From: Giesbergeria sp.
GTDB taxonomy: Bacteria > Pseudomonadota > Gammaproteobacteria > Burkholderiales > Burkholderiaceae_C
Length of the DNA: 15,668 bases
Reading direction: 5' to 3'
NCBI GenBank assembly: GCA_017987055.1
Contig: JAGNUJ010000002.1
Span: 1 to 15,668, forward strand
In this document: piece by piece, positions 1 to 6,883 of the stretch
How positions within the stretch are numbered: position 1 is the stretch's first letter
Layout: the number at the start of each line of letters is the position of its first letter
Translations under genes and position numbers: made by a program
The notes under the pieces: generated by a model
The model's input: only the letters and a program-made list of their open reading frames with translations
Databases searched by the model: none
What the model was told of the DNA's origin: nothing

Positions 1-449
1 TCTGGCGGCTCGCCTTTTTTGATGCCGTGGGCGATGAAGTTGACTACGTCGAGGCGCGTTACGCCCTGTTGGTGCAGGTAATAAACCGCGTGCGAGTCTT
101 TCTCGCCAAAAATCGCCACCAGCACGTTAGCGCCGTTGACTTCTTTTTTGCCGTTGCCAGTGGACTGCACATGCATGATGGCGCGCTGAATCACGCGCTG
201 AAAACCCAGCGTTGGCTGCGTATCGACCTCATCGACACCAGCGACTTGCGGGGTGTTGTCTTTAATGAAGTTGGCCAGCGAACTGCGCAAATCATCAATG
301 TTGGCAGAGCAAGCGCGCAGCACTTCGGCGGCGCTGGGGTTGTCGAGCAATGCAAGCAGCAAATGCTCCACGGTAATGAACTCGTGGCGCTGCTGGCGGG
401 CCTCTACAAAGGCCATGTGCAAGCTTACTTCCAGTTCTTGGGCAATCAT
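1..449 (-). CDS. clpA: ATP-dependent Clp protease ATP-binding subunit ClpA, N-terminal part
   Basis: ClpA is the AAA+ unfoldase that feeds substrates, including those delivered by ClpS, into the ClpP protease in the cytoplasm. Only about 149 N-terminal codons are present; the gene runs off the left edge. The visible protein begins MIAQELEVSLHMAFVEARQQ and continues with HEFITVEHLLLALL, the typical Clp N-domain. The second N-domain repeat follows (TLGFQRVIQRAI, then NVLVAIFGEKDSHAVYYL). No AAA+ module is reached. The ATG at 449-447 has a good Shine-Dalgarno, AAGGAG at 460-455 with five bases between, so the start is secure. It lies 80 bases downstream of clpS on the same strand, the usual clpS-clpA pair, and the two products work together. 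The family call is certain from the N-domain and the clpS neighbour. Confidence 0.95.
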   Translation of the reverse strand, partial: MIAQELEVSLHMAFVEARQQRHEFITVEHLLLALLDNPSAAEVLRACSANIDDLRSSLANFIKDNTPQVAGVDEVDTQPTLGFQRVIQRAIMHVQSTGNGKKEVNGANVLVAIFGEKDSHAVYYLHQQGVTRLDVVNFIAHGIKKGEPP

Positions 450-529
450 GTGAACTCCTTGGTGCTTGCGTGAGAAGGTGGGGGCCAGATGGTGGGGGTA
501 AGTGGCTTTATTTAGGGATGGGAGGCGGT

Positions 530-889
530 TTATTCAACCGGCTCGCTAATACATTGCAGCGGATGACCGGCTTTGTGGGCAGCGTCCAGCACCTGATCGA
601 CTTTGGTAGCCGCAATGTCGCGCGAATACACGCCGCACACGCCTTTACCATCCAAATGGATTTGGAGCATGATTTGCGTTGCTGCTTCACGGTCTTTGTT
701 AAAAAACTCTTGCAGGATGACCACGACAAACTCCATCGGTGTGAAGTCGTCGTTGAGCATAAGCACCCGGTACATCTGCGGCGGCTTGGTTTTTTCGGTG
801 CGTCGTTCCAGTACAACCGAGGCATCGCCACCCGGTGAGGGCGGCTGCACAACCGGCACGCGGGGAGGGGTAGGTGGTTTTGTTGCCAT
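530..889 (-). CDS. clpS: ATP-dependent Clp protease adaptor ClpS
   Basis: ClpS binds N-degron substrates (bulky hydrophobic N-terminal residues) and hands them to ClpA for degradation by ClpAP. The protein has a proline-rich flexible N-terminal tail, which in the family enters the ClpA pore, then the folded adaptor domain. The family's substrate-pocket residues are visible: [10 protein letters not shown] near residues 45-54 (the N-D-D-x-T motif) and the conserved His in [12 protein letters not shown] at about residue 78. The end, [11 protein letters not shown], is also typical. At 119 residues it has normal length. Three in-frame ATGs lie at 907, 898 and 889, none with a clear Shine-Dalgarno. 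I chose 889 (MATKPPTPP) because relatives usually start this way; 907 would add six residues. It sits between dnaE (47 bases upstream) and clpA, so transcription may come from the dnaE side or from its own promoter. Confidence 0.93.
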   Translation of the reverse strand: MATKPPTPPRVPVVQPPSPGGDASVVLERRTEKTKPPQMYRVLMLNDDFTPMEFVVVILQEFFNKDREAATQIMLQIHLDGKGVCGVYSRDIAATKVDQVLDAAHKAGHPLQCISEPVE

Positions 890-936
890 GAAATTCATTC
901 TAGCCATGCGCGGCGGCGGTTGCAGGAGTCAGGGGA

Positions 937-3900
937 TCAGTCATAAACAATCGTGGCCAAGCCATCGCTGGCCTGCGTCGCCCACGCCAATAAAGCCGCG
1001 TCGGTCGGATAGGTGCGGTGCGCTTCGCCCAATTGCAACTCCGCTGCCACCACGCCATCGGCTCCCGGACAGCGCACGCCCAAGCGTACTTTCAGGCCGT
1101 GGACTTGCGCTTCGCCTTGCTCGCTGGCCTCGCGCCGGCTGGGGTGTTCACGCAGCAGGCGCTCGATGTCGGGCGCTTTGTCGCCAACCGTCAGGTACAG
1201 GTATTTGCCAAAACGGCTGCGCGCCGTCGGCAAATCCCACACCTGCTGCACGATAAAGCGCGCCTCAAACCCATTGCGCCCCGGCTGCAAGCGGCCAGCG
1301 ACGATGACCAGCTCGTCTTCTTGCAAGAGGTCGCGGTAGGTGTTGATGACCGCCTCGCTGGCCGAGGCTTCGACCTGCGCCGAAGTGTCGTCCAGCAGAA
1401 AAATACCTTGCTTGCCGCGCATGCCATTGACCACCCGAAAGCCGCTGACGATGCCGGCTACGGTCTGAATCTCGCGGCTATCAACCAAGTCGCTGATGCG
1501 GGTGCGAACAAAGCGAGCGACTTCGCGCGCCACTTCGTCAAACAGGTGGCCGGACAGATAAAAGCCCAGCGCCGGTTTTTCAAACGTCAGGCGCTCTTTG
1601 ACGCCCCACGGCAGCACGTCGGCCAACTCCGGCTCTTGGCTGCTGGAGCCTTGGGCATCGTCGCCCATCAGGTCAAACAGCCCGCCTTGGTTAATGTTGG
1701 CCAGCGCGGCAGCCGAAAACTCGAACGCCCGGTCAATCGACGCCACCAGCGCGGCGCGGTTGGGGTGGACGGAGTCAAAAGCGCCGGCTTTGATGAGCGC
1801 GTCCACCGTGCGCTTGTTGATTTTGCTGCGCTCGACGCGCAGGCAAAAGTCAAACAGGCTCTTGAATGGCCCTTGGGTTGCGCCCTCAGGGCCGTCGCCG
1901 CGCCCTTCGCGGGCGGCAATGATGGCCTCGATAGCGGCTTGGCCGGTGCCTTTGACGGCGCCCAAGCCATAGCGGATGTTTTTGTCGCTGATTGGCTCAA
2001 AACGGTAGTGGCCGCGGTTGACGTCTGGCGCTTCAAAGCTGATGCCGAAGTTCTTTTTCGCGTCTTCTAGCAATACCTTGAGCTTGTCGGTGTCGTCCAT
2101 TTCCACCGTCATGTTGGCGCAGAAGAACTCCGCCGTGTAGTGCACCTTGAGCCAGCCGGTGTGGTATGCCAACAGCGAATAAGCCGCCGCGTGCGACTTG
2201 TTAAAGCCGTAACCGGCGAACTTTTCCATCAGGTCGAAAACTTCGTCGGCCTTTTCGATGGACAGGCCATTTTTGGCCGCGCCATCGCGAAAAATGCTGC
2301 GGTGCTCGGCCATTTCTTCGGGCTTTTTCTTGCCCATCGCGCGGCGCAGCATGTCGGCACCGCCAAGCGAATAGCCGCCCAAAATTTGCGCTGTCTGCAT
2401 CACCTGCTCTTGGTAGACCATGATGCCGTAGGTCTCGGACAGCATCTCGGCCACCAGCGGGTGCGGGTATTCGACCTCCTCTTTGCCGTGTTTGCGGTTG
2501 ACGAAGCTGGGAATCAAATCCATTGGCCCCGGGCGGTACAGCGCGTTGAGCGCAATCAAGTCCTCCAGCCGCGAGGGGCGCGCTTCTTTCAGCATCCCCT
2601 GCATGCCGCGGCTTTCAAACTGGAACACCGCTTCGGTCTTGCCGTCAGAAAACAGCCGGTAGGTTTTAACGTCGTCCAGCGCAATGCTGTCAAAAGTAAA
2701 GCTCTCTTTGCCCGGATGGCGCTGGATGATGAACTGGCGCGCAATCTCCAAAATGGTCAGCGTCGCCAAGCCCAAAAAGTCGAACTTGACCAGCCCAATC
2801 GCTTCCACGTCGTCTTTGTCGTACTGGCTGACCGCTGACTCGCTGCCCGGCTGCTGGTAGAGCGGGCAAAAATCGGTCAGCTTGCCCGGCGCAATCAGCA
2901 CGCCGCCGGCGTGCATACCGATGTTGCGCGTCAGGCCTTCGAGCTTTTGTGCCAGCGCCAGCAGCGTTTTGACCTCGTCCTCTTTGTCCAGCCGCTCGGC
3001 CAGCACTGGCTCGGCCTCGATGGCGCCGGCAATGGTGATGTGCTGGCCGGGTTTGTTGGGAATCAGCTTGCTGATGCCATCGACAAACATATAGCCCATG
3101 TCCAGCACGCGCCCCACGTCGCGGATCGCCGCCCGCGCCGCCATGGTGCCAAAGGTGGCAATCTGGCTGACGGCATCTTTGCCGTACTTGTCCTTGACGT
3201 AGTCAATCACCCGGTCGCGGTTGGACTGGCAAAAGTCGATGTCAAAGTCGGGCATCGACACGCGCTCGGGGTTCAAAAAGCGCTCAAACAACAGGTTGTA
3301 TTCCAGCGGGTCGAGGTCGGTAATCTTCAGCGCATACGCCACCAGCGAACCAGCACCGGAACCCCGGCCCGGCCCGACCGGACAGCCATTGTTTTTCGCC
3401 CACTGAATGAAGTCGCCGACGATCAAAAAGTAGCCCGGAAAGCCCATCTTCAAAATCGTCGTCAGCTCAAATTCAAGGCGCTCCAAGTAGCGCGGGCGCT
3501 GAGCGTTGCGCTTTTCTTCCATCGGATAGAGGTGCAGCAGGCGCTCTTCCAGTCCTTCTAGCGACACATAGCGGAAGTACGCGTCCACCGACAGCACTTC
3601 GCCGTTGACGGCTGGAATCGGGAAATTGGGCAGCTGCGGCTTGCCCAGCACCAGCGTCAGGTTGCAGCGCCGGGCGATTTCAACCGTATTGGCCAGCGCT
3701 GTTGGCACATCGGCAAACAGCGCCTGCATTTGCGCGCTGGATTTGAAATATTGGTCGCGCGTAAAACGGCGCACGCGGCGCTGGTTGCCCAGCATTTCGC
3801 CCTCGGCAATGCAGACGCGCGCTTCGTGGGCTTCGTAATCCTCCTCGGTGGCGAACTGCACCGGGTGCGTGGCGACCACCGGCAGCTTCAGGCGGGCGGC

Positions 3901-4449
3901 CAATTGCACGGCAGCGATGACGTGGCTTTCGTCGTCTGGGCGGCCGGCGCGCTGTATTTCGATATAAAAACGCTGCGCAAACAACGCCGCCAAACGCAGC
4001 GCCAGCGCCTCGGCGCCGGCCACGTCGCCGCGCACCAGCGCTTGGCCGACCGGCCCGGCTTGCGCGCCGGCCAGCACGATCAGCCCGTCGCCCAGCTCTT
4101 GCAGCCAGTCCCACCTGCAGACGGCTTGGTTTTTCACCATGTTGCGCGTCCACGCGCGCGCCAGCAGCTCCGACAGGTTCAGGTAGCCCTGCGTGTTCTG
4201 CACCAGCAGGATGACGCGCGACGGTGCAGCGGCGCTTTCGCTGTCGAGCAAAATCTCCGCGCCCAGCAGTGGCTTGACGCCTTTGCCGCGCGCCGCTTTA
4301 TAAAATTTGATGGCACCAAAGAGGTTGTTGAAATCAGTGATCGCCAAGGCCGGTTGGCCGTCAGCAGCCGCCGTTTTGGCGGTATCGTCGATGCGATTGG
4401 TTCCGTCAACGACGGAAAACTCGGTGTGCAGGCGCAGGTGAACAAACAT
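937..4449 (-). CDS. dnaE: DNA polymerase III subunit alpha
   Basis: This is the replicative polymerase catalytic subunit (dNTP incorporation at the fork, within the Pol III core with epsilon and theta). It is 1170 residues, the normal DnaE1 length. In order: a PHP domain from residue 2 (HLRLHTEFSVVDG); the C-family polymerase palm with GPGRGSGAGSLVAYAL at about 359-373, PDFDIDF at 400-406 carrying catalytic Asp401 and Asp403, and the third Asp in VKFDFLG at 557; the fingers, with YRPGPMDLIP and GYGFNKSHAAAYS; a helix-hairpin-helix region; and an OB fold (VAGIVSGFRVVNGMRGKQGIF) before the C-terminal tail. The ATG at 4449 has no Shine-Dalgarno, and a TACAAT -10 box ends seven bases before it, so the mRNA may be leaderless. 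It is divergent from bamD and followed by clpS. All key residues are intact. Confidence 0.98.
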   Translation of the reverse strand: MFVHLRLHTEFSVVDGTNRIDDTAKTAAADGQPALAITDFNNLFGAIKFYKAARGKGVKPLLGAEILLDSESAAAPSRVILLVQNTQGYLNLSELLARAWTRNMVKNQAVCRWDWLQELGDGLIVLAGAQAGPVGQALVRGDVAGAEALALRLAALFAQRFYIEIQRAGRPDDESHVIAAVQLAARLKLPVVATHPVQFATEEDYEAHEARVCIAEGEMLGNQRRVRRFTRDQYFKSSAQMQALFADVPTALANTVEIARRCNLTLVLGKPQLPNFPIPAVNGEVLSVDAYFRYVSLEGLEERLLHLYPMEEKRNAQRPRYLERLEFELTTILKMGFPGYFLIVGDFIQWAKNNGCPVGPGRGSGAGSLVAYALKITDLDPLEYNLLFERFLNPERVSMPDFDIDFCQSNRDRVIDYVKDKYGKDAVSQIATFGTMAARAAIRDVGRVLDMGYMFVDGISKLIPNKPGQHITIAGAIEAEPVLAERLDKEDEVKTLLALAQKLEGLTRNIGMHAGGVLIAPGKLTDFCPLYQQPGSESAVSQYDKDDVEAIGLVKFDFLGLATLTILEIARQFIIQRHPGKESFTFDSIALDDVKTYRLFSDGKTEAVFQFESRGMQGMLKEARPSRLEDLIALNALYRPGPMDLIPSFVNRKHGKEEVEYPHPLVAEMLSETYGIMVYQEQVMQTAQILGGYSLGGADMLRRAMGKKKPEEMAEHRSIFRDGAAKNGLSIEKADEVFDLMEKFAGYGFNKSHAAAYSLLAYHTGWLKVHYTAEFFCANMTVEMDDTDKLKVLLEDAKKNFGISFEAPDVNRGHYRFEPISDKNIRYGLGAVKGTGQAAIEAIIAAREGRGDGPEGATQGPFKSLFDFCLRVERSKINKRTVDALIKAGAFDSVHPNRAALVASIDRAFEFSAAALANINQGGLFDLMGDDAQGSSSQEPELADVLPWGVKERLTFEKPALGFYLSGHLFDEVAREVARFVRTRISDLVDSREIQTVAGIVSGFRVVNGMRGKQGIFLLDDTSAQVEASASEAVINTYRDLLQEDELVIVAGRLQPGRNGFEARFIVQQVWDLPTARSRFGKYLYLTVGDKAPDIERLLREHPSRREASEQGEAQVHGLKVRLGVRCPGADGVVAAELQLGEAHRTYPTDAALLAWATQASDGLATIVYD

Positions 4450-4455
4450 CGCGCC

Positions 4456-4481
4456 ATTGTAGAAAGGCCGCCCGCTACAAT
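4456..4481. promoter_or_regulatory. Divergent promoter candidate between dnaE and bamD, two inverted TACAAT boxes
   Basis: The 68-bp gap between the dnaE and bamD starts contains a perfect 7-bp inverted repeat, ATTGTAG (4456-4462) and CTACAAT (4475-4481), with 12 bases between. Each arm reads TACAAT outward on its own strand, five of six matches to the sigma-70 -10 consensus. The plus-strand box would place a start site near 4488, about 30 bases before bamD. The minus-strand box would place it near 4449, on the dnaE ATG itself. Clear -35 hexamers at the normal distance are not visible for either direction, so this rests on the -10 boxes and gene layout. Confidence 0.5.
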
Positions 4482-4517
4482 CGTTTTTTCGGCTTTCGCC
4501 CCTCAGACACCCTCCCC

Positions 4518-5348
4518 ATGCCTTTTATTGCCAGAAAGCTGCCTGCCATGCTGCGTGTGCCCTTTGCGACCTTTGCGATTTACCCTGCCGTGCTGGCCGC
4601 CTGCGTGCTCGCAGTAGGCTGCGCTAGCACCACCAAAGACAAAACCGCTAGCTGGACGCCCGAGCGCATCTATTCCGAAGCCCAAGAAGAGCTCACTGGC
4701 GGTAGCTACGATAAAGCGGTGCCACTGCTCGAAAAGCTCGAAGGCCGCGCCGCCGGCACGCCGCTGGCCCAGCAAGCCCAATTGGACAAGGCCTATGCCC
4801 ATTACAAAAGCAGTGAAAAAGCCCAGGCCATTGCCACCCTAGATCGTTTTATAAAGCTGCACCCGGCCAGCCCAGCGCTTGATTACGCGCTGTACCTCAA
4901 AGGCTTGGTGAACTTTAACGACGATCTGGGCATGTTTGGTTGGATCTCCAAGCAAGACTTGTCCGAGCGCGACCAAAAAGCGGCCAAAGATTCGTTTGAG
5001 TCGTTTCGGGAGCTGACGCAGCGCTTTCCCGACTCGCGTTACACCCCCGATGCACGCCAGCGTATGACCTACATCGTCAACTCACTGGCGCAGTATGAGG
5101 TGCATGTAGCGCGTTACTACTACCAGCGCGGCGCCTACGTTGCCGCTATTGGTCGCGCACAAACGGCACTGGCCGATTACCAAAATGTGCCGGCGCAGCA
5201 AGAAGCGCTGCAAATTTTGGTCAAGTCGTACGACGCCTTGGGCATGACACAGCTGCGCGATGACACCCAGCGCATCATGGACGCCAGCTACCCCGCTGGC
5301 AGTGGCGCACCGCAAGAATTGGCCGCGCCGTGGTGGAAGCTCTGGTAA
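4518..5348 (+). CDS. bamD: Outer membrane protein assembly factor BamD (ComL-type lipoprotein)
   Basis: BamD is the essential lipoprotein of the BAM complex that, with BamA, folds beta-barrel proteins into the outer membrane from the periplasmic side. The protein has a lipoprotein signal peptide followed by TPR-type helical repeats: SAQEELTGGSYDKAVPLLEKLE, AYAHYKSSEKAQAIATLDRF, LYLKGLVNF, SFRELTQRFPDSRYTPDA and ARYYYQRGAYVAAIGRAQT are shown as the repeat landmarks (the first spans residues about 54-75). Mature length of about 240 residues fits the family. Two possible lipidation cysteines exist, Cys29 in LAAC and Cys35 in AVGC; Cys35 aligns better with relatives. The ATG at 4518 is used here, but the ATG at 4548 (MLRVPFATF) gives a more typical short signal peptide and is equally plausible; neither has a good Shine-Dalgarno. 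The phosphatase gene follows 20 bases downstream. Confidence 0.95.
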   Translation: MPFIARKLPAMLRVPFATFAIYPAVLAACVLAVGCASTTKDKTASWTPERIYSEAQEELTGGSYDKAVPLLEKLEGRAAGTPLAQQAQLDKAYAHYKSSEKAQAIATLDRFIKLHPASPALDYALYLKGLVNFNDDLGMFGWISKQDLSERDQKAAKDSFESFRELTQRFPDSRYTPDARQRMTYIVNSLAQYEVHVARYYYQRGAYVAAIGRAQTALADYQNVPAQQEALQILVKSYDALGMTQLRDDTQRIMDASYPAGSGAPQELAAPWWKLW

Positions 5349-5368
5349 GTCATCTGCAAAATCCCAGC

Positions 5369-6172
5369 ATGTCTAAATCATTTCGCCTGACGGCATCAAC
5401 TGGTATCCACAAAGGAGACCGTGAGTATCAACAAGATCAGGTAGCGCTGATATCGCACCAGCGCTTCAATGGCTGCGTGCTCAGCGTGCTGGCCGATGGC
5501 ATGGGCGGGCGCAGTGGTGGGCGCAAAGCGTCTGATCAGGTGATGATGACGGCGCGCCAACTGTTCGAGCGCTACTCGCCCGACTACGATGAGGCGGCCA
5601 CCTTGCTGGCGCATGTGGTGCAAGAAGCGCATATCGTCATCCGCCTGACCGCCATTACTTCAGAGGAAGAACCGCACAGCACTATCGCGGCTTTTTTGAT
5701 TAATCCGCGTGGCGACTGCCATTGGGTGCATGTTGGTGACTCGCGCATCTACCACTTTCACGGCGGCCAGATGGTGCATCGCACCAGCGACCACTCTTAC
5801 GTGCAAGCGCTGGTCGATCGCGGCGAGCTGACCGAGAGCGAAGCCAACACCCATCCCCACTCCAACATTTTGGTCGGCTGCCTAGGCACCGAAAGCGAGC
5901 CGCCGCTGGGCACGCACCTTATTGCCCAAGTGCAGCCCGGTGACGTACTGATGGCTTGCAGCGACGGTGTGTGGCACTATTTTTCGCCCGAAGAACTGGC
6001 TGCAGTGGTCGAGGCGCTGACACCGCGCGAGGCCACCGAGTTTTTGATTGAAAAAGCCCGCGACCGCGCGCATGGCGGTGGTGACAATCTGTCCATCGTC
6101 ATCGTCAAAATTGAAGCACCACTGCCCGAGAAGAAAAAAATGTTCTTCTCCGACCTGCAGGGCATCCACTAA
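5369..6172 (+). CDS. PP2C-family serine/threonine protein phosphatase
   Basis: This is a metal-dependent protein phosphatase that would remove phosphate from Ser/Thr of unknown partner proteins in the cytoplasm; no signal peptide or membrane segment is visible. The 267-residue protein is a bare PP2C catalytic domain with the family motifs in order: HKGDREYQQDQ at about 14-24 (the usual RxxNED/NQD, with Gln in place of Asn), ADGMGGRSGG with metal-binding Asp43, HSTIAAF, HVGDSRIYHF, a ELTESEA helix, ACSDGVW with Asp199, and GGGDNLS with Asp239. The ATG at 5369 lies 20 bases after bamD; an in-frame GTG at 5330 would overlap bamD and is less likely. It is probably co-transcribed with bamD. No protein kinase gene is nearby, so the opposing kinase is not identified. 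It converges with the next gene, 11 bases away. Confidence 0.9.
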   Translation: MSKSFRLTASTGIHKGDREYQQDQVALISHQRFNGCVLSVLADGMGGRSGGRKASDQVMMTARQLFERYSPDYDEAATLLAHVVQEAHIVIRLTAITSEEEPHSTIAAFLINPRGDCHWVHVGDSRIYHFHGGQMVHRTSDHSYVQALVDRGELTESEANTHPHSNILVGCLGTESEPPLGTHLIAQVQPGDVLMACSDGVWHYFSPEELAAVVEALTPREATEFLIEKARDRAHGGGDNLSIVIVKIEAPLPEKKKMFFSDLQGIH

Positions 6173-6183
6173 ATTCTTGCAAC

Positions 6184-6843
6184 TCAGGGCGCTGGCGACA
6201 GCGGCGCTGCTGGCACGCGCCGTGCGCCGGCGTCGGCTTGCGACTGCAGCCGTCGCGCGCGCCGCTGGGCAGCAGCGGCATTTTTGGTCTCGCGCTGTTG
6301 GCGGGCATGGGCGGCTTTAGCCGCTTGGGCAGACACCGCTTCAGCCTGACTGGCTTGGTGTGCTTGGCGCTTTTGCTGCTGCTGACGGGCGCGTTGGCGC
6401 GCTTGCTGATCGCGCTCGGTGGTACTCTTTGCCGCCTCGGTGCGCGGCGCTTCTGTCAGTCGGGGCGCTATCGGCACTGGCACTGGGTGATTGCGCTCAC
6501 GCTGGGCAATATCGGCCAAGCGCCCGGCAGCGCGCTGGCGGCGCTGTGCCTCGTTGAGCACCGCTTCTTGCTGGCGTAAGTCGGTGTGCGCGGTGCGTGC
6601 AGTTTGACGCGCTTGGCGCAAACAATCTTCCACCGCAAAGCGCTGATAACAGGCCGCTTGGGCCTGACTCAGCGTCTGATCAATTGCTTGGCGCTCGTGG
6701 CGAATGCGAGCACGTTCATCAGTGGCGCTGGGCGCAGTCTGGGCGTAAGACGCACCCAGCGCCGACAACAGCACCGCGCCACTGGCGAGTGCGCCCGGCC
6801 ATAACGCTTTCTTTATTGATAAAAATGATAGCGGGTAGCGCAC
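6184..6843 (-). CDS. Exported Arg/Gln/Ala-rich coiled-coil protein of unknown function
   Basis: I do not recognise a named family, though short exported proteins with a CYQRFAV(N/E)DCL core seem familiar from Burkholderiales. The product has a signal peptide (hydrophobic stretch about residues 14-31, likely cleavage after ASYA at 34), a helical segment with the core CYQRFAVEDCL placing Cys65 and Cys74 nine apart, and then a long helical, charged region rich in Arg, Gln and Ala (RQRARQQQQKRQAHQ) to the end. The two cysteines could form a disulphide in the periplasm. The only usable start codon after the in-frame stop at 6858 is GTG at 6843, inside a 44-bp repeat copy and without a Shine-Dalgarno. 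The natural signal-peptide start would be at codon 10, where an ATA precedes AAG AAA, so the 5' end may have been altered by the repeat. It converges with the phosphatase gene. Confidence 0.7.
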   Translation of the reverse strand: MRYPLSFLSIKKALWPGALASGAVLLSALGASYAQTAPSATDERARIRHERQAIDQTLSQAQAACYQRFAVEDCLRQARQTARTAHTDLRQQEAVLNEAQRRQRAAGRLADIAQRERNHPVPVPIAPRLTEAPRTEAAKSTTERDQQARQRARQQQQKRQAHQASQAEAVSAQAAKAAHARQQRETKNAAAAQRRARRLQSQADAGARRVPAAPLSPAP

Positions 6844-6871
6844 GTGTTTATTGGGCTAGAGGTCAATTTGA
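6828..6871 (+). repeat. 44-bp Comamonadaceae-type intergenic repeat, copy A
   Basis: This copy begins ATAGCGGGTAGCGC and continues with GTGTTTATTGGGCTAGAGG (6844-6862), ending in ATTTGA. By hand alignment it matches copy C at 38 of 44 positions without gaps, and both share the 19-base stretch exactly. It lies between zapE and the exported coiled-coil gene, and it covers the first five codons of the latter, including its GTG start and the upstream in-frame stop. The outer words TAGC and GCTA can pair to form an imperfect stem. Confidence 0.75.
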
Positions 6872-6883
6872 TATGAAATCCAT

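Noticed and set aside
1018..2070. A 350-codon open frame on the plus strand opposite the 3' part of dnaE.
   Set aside because: It is antisense to well-conserved dnaE sequence, with no recognisable domain; open only because of GC-rich codon use.
3730..4617. A 295-codon plus-strand frame covering the dnaE start and running into bamD.
   Set aside because: It is antisense to the PHP domain, overlaps bamD out of frame and has no domain or start signal.
6238..6579. A plus-strand frame opposite the exported coiled-coil gene with hydrophobic stretches that resemble membrane segments.
   Set aside because: Antisense of Arg/Gln/Ala-rich codons gives Ala/Leu-rich frames automatically; the minus-strand protein has a signal peptide and a coherent domain layout.
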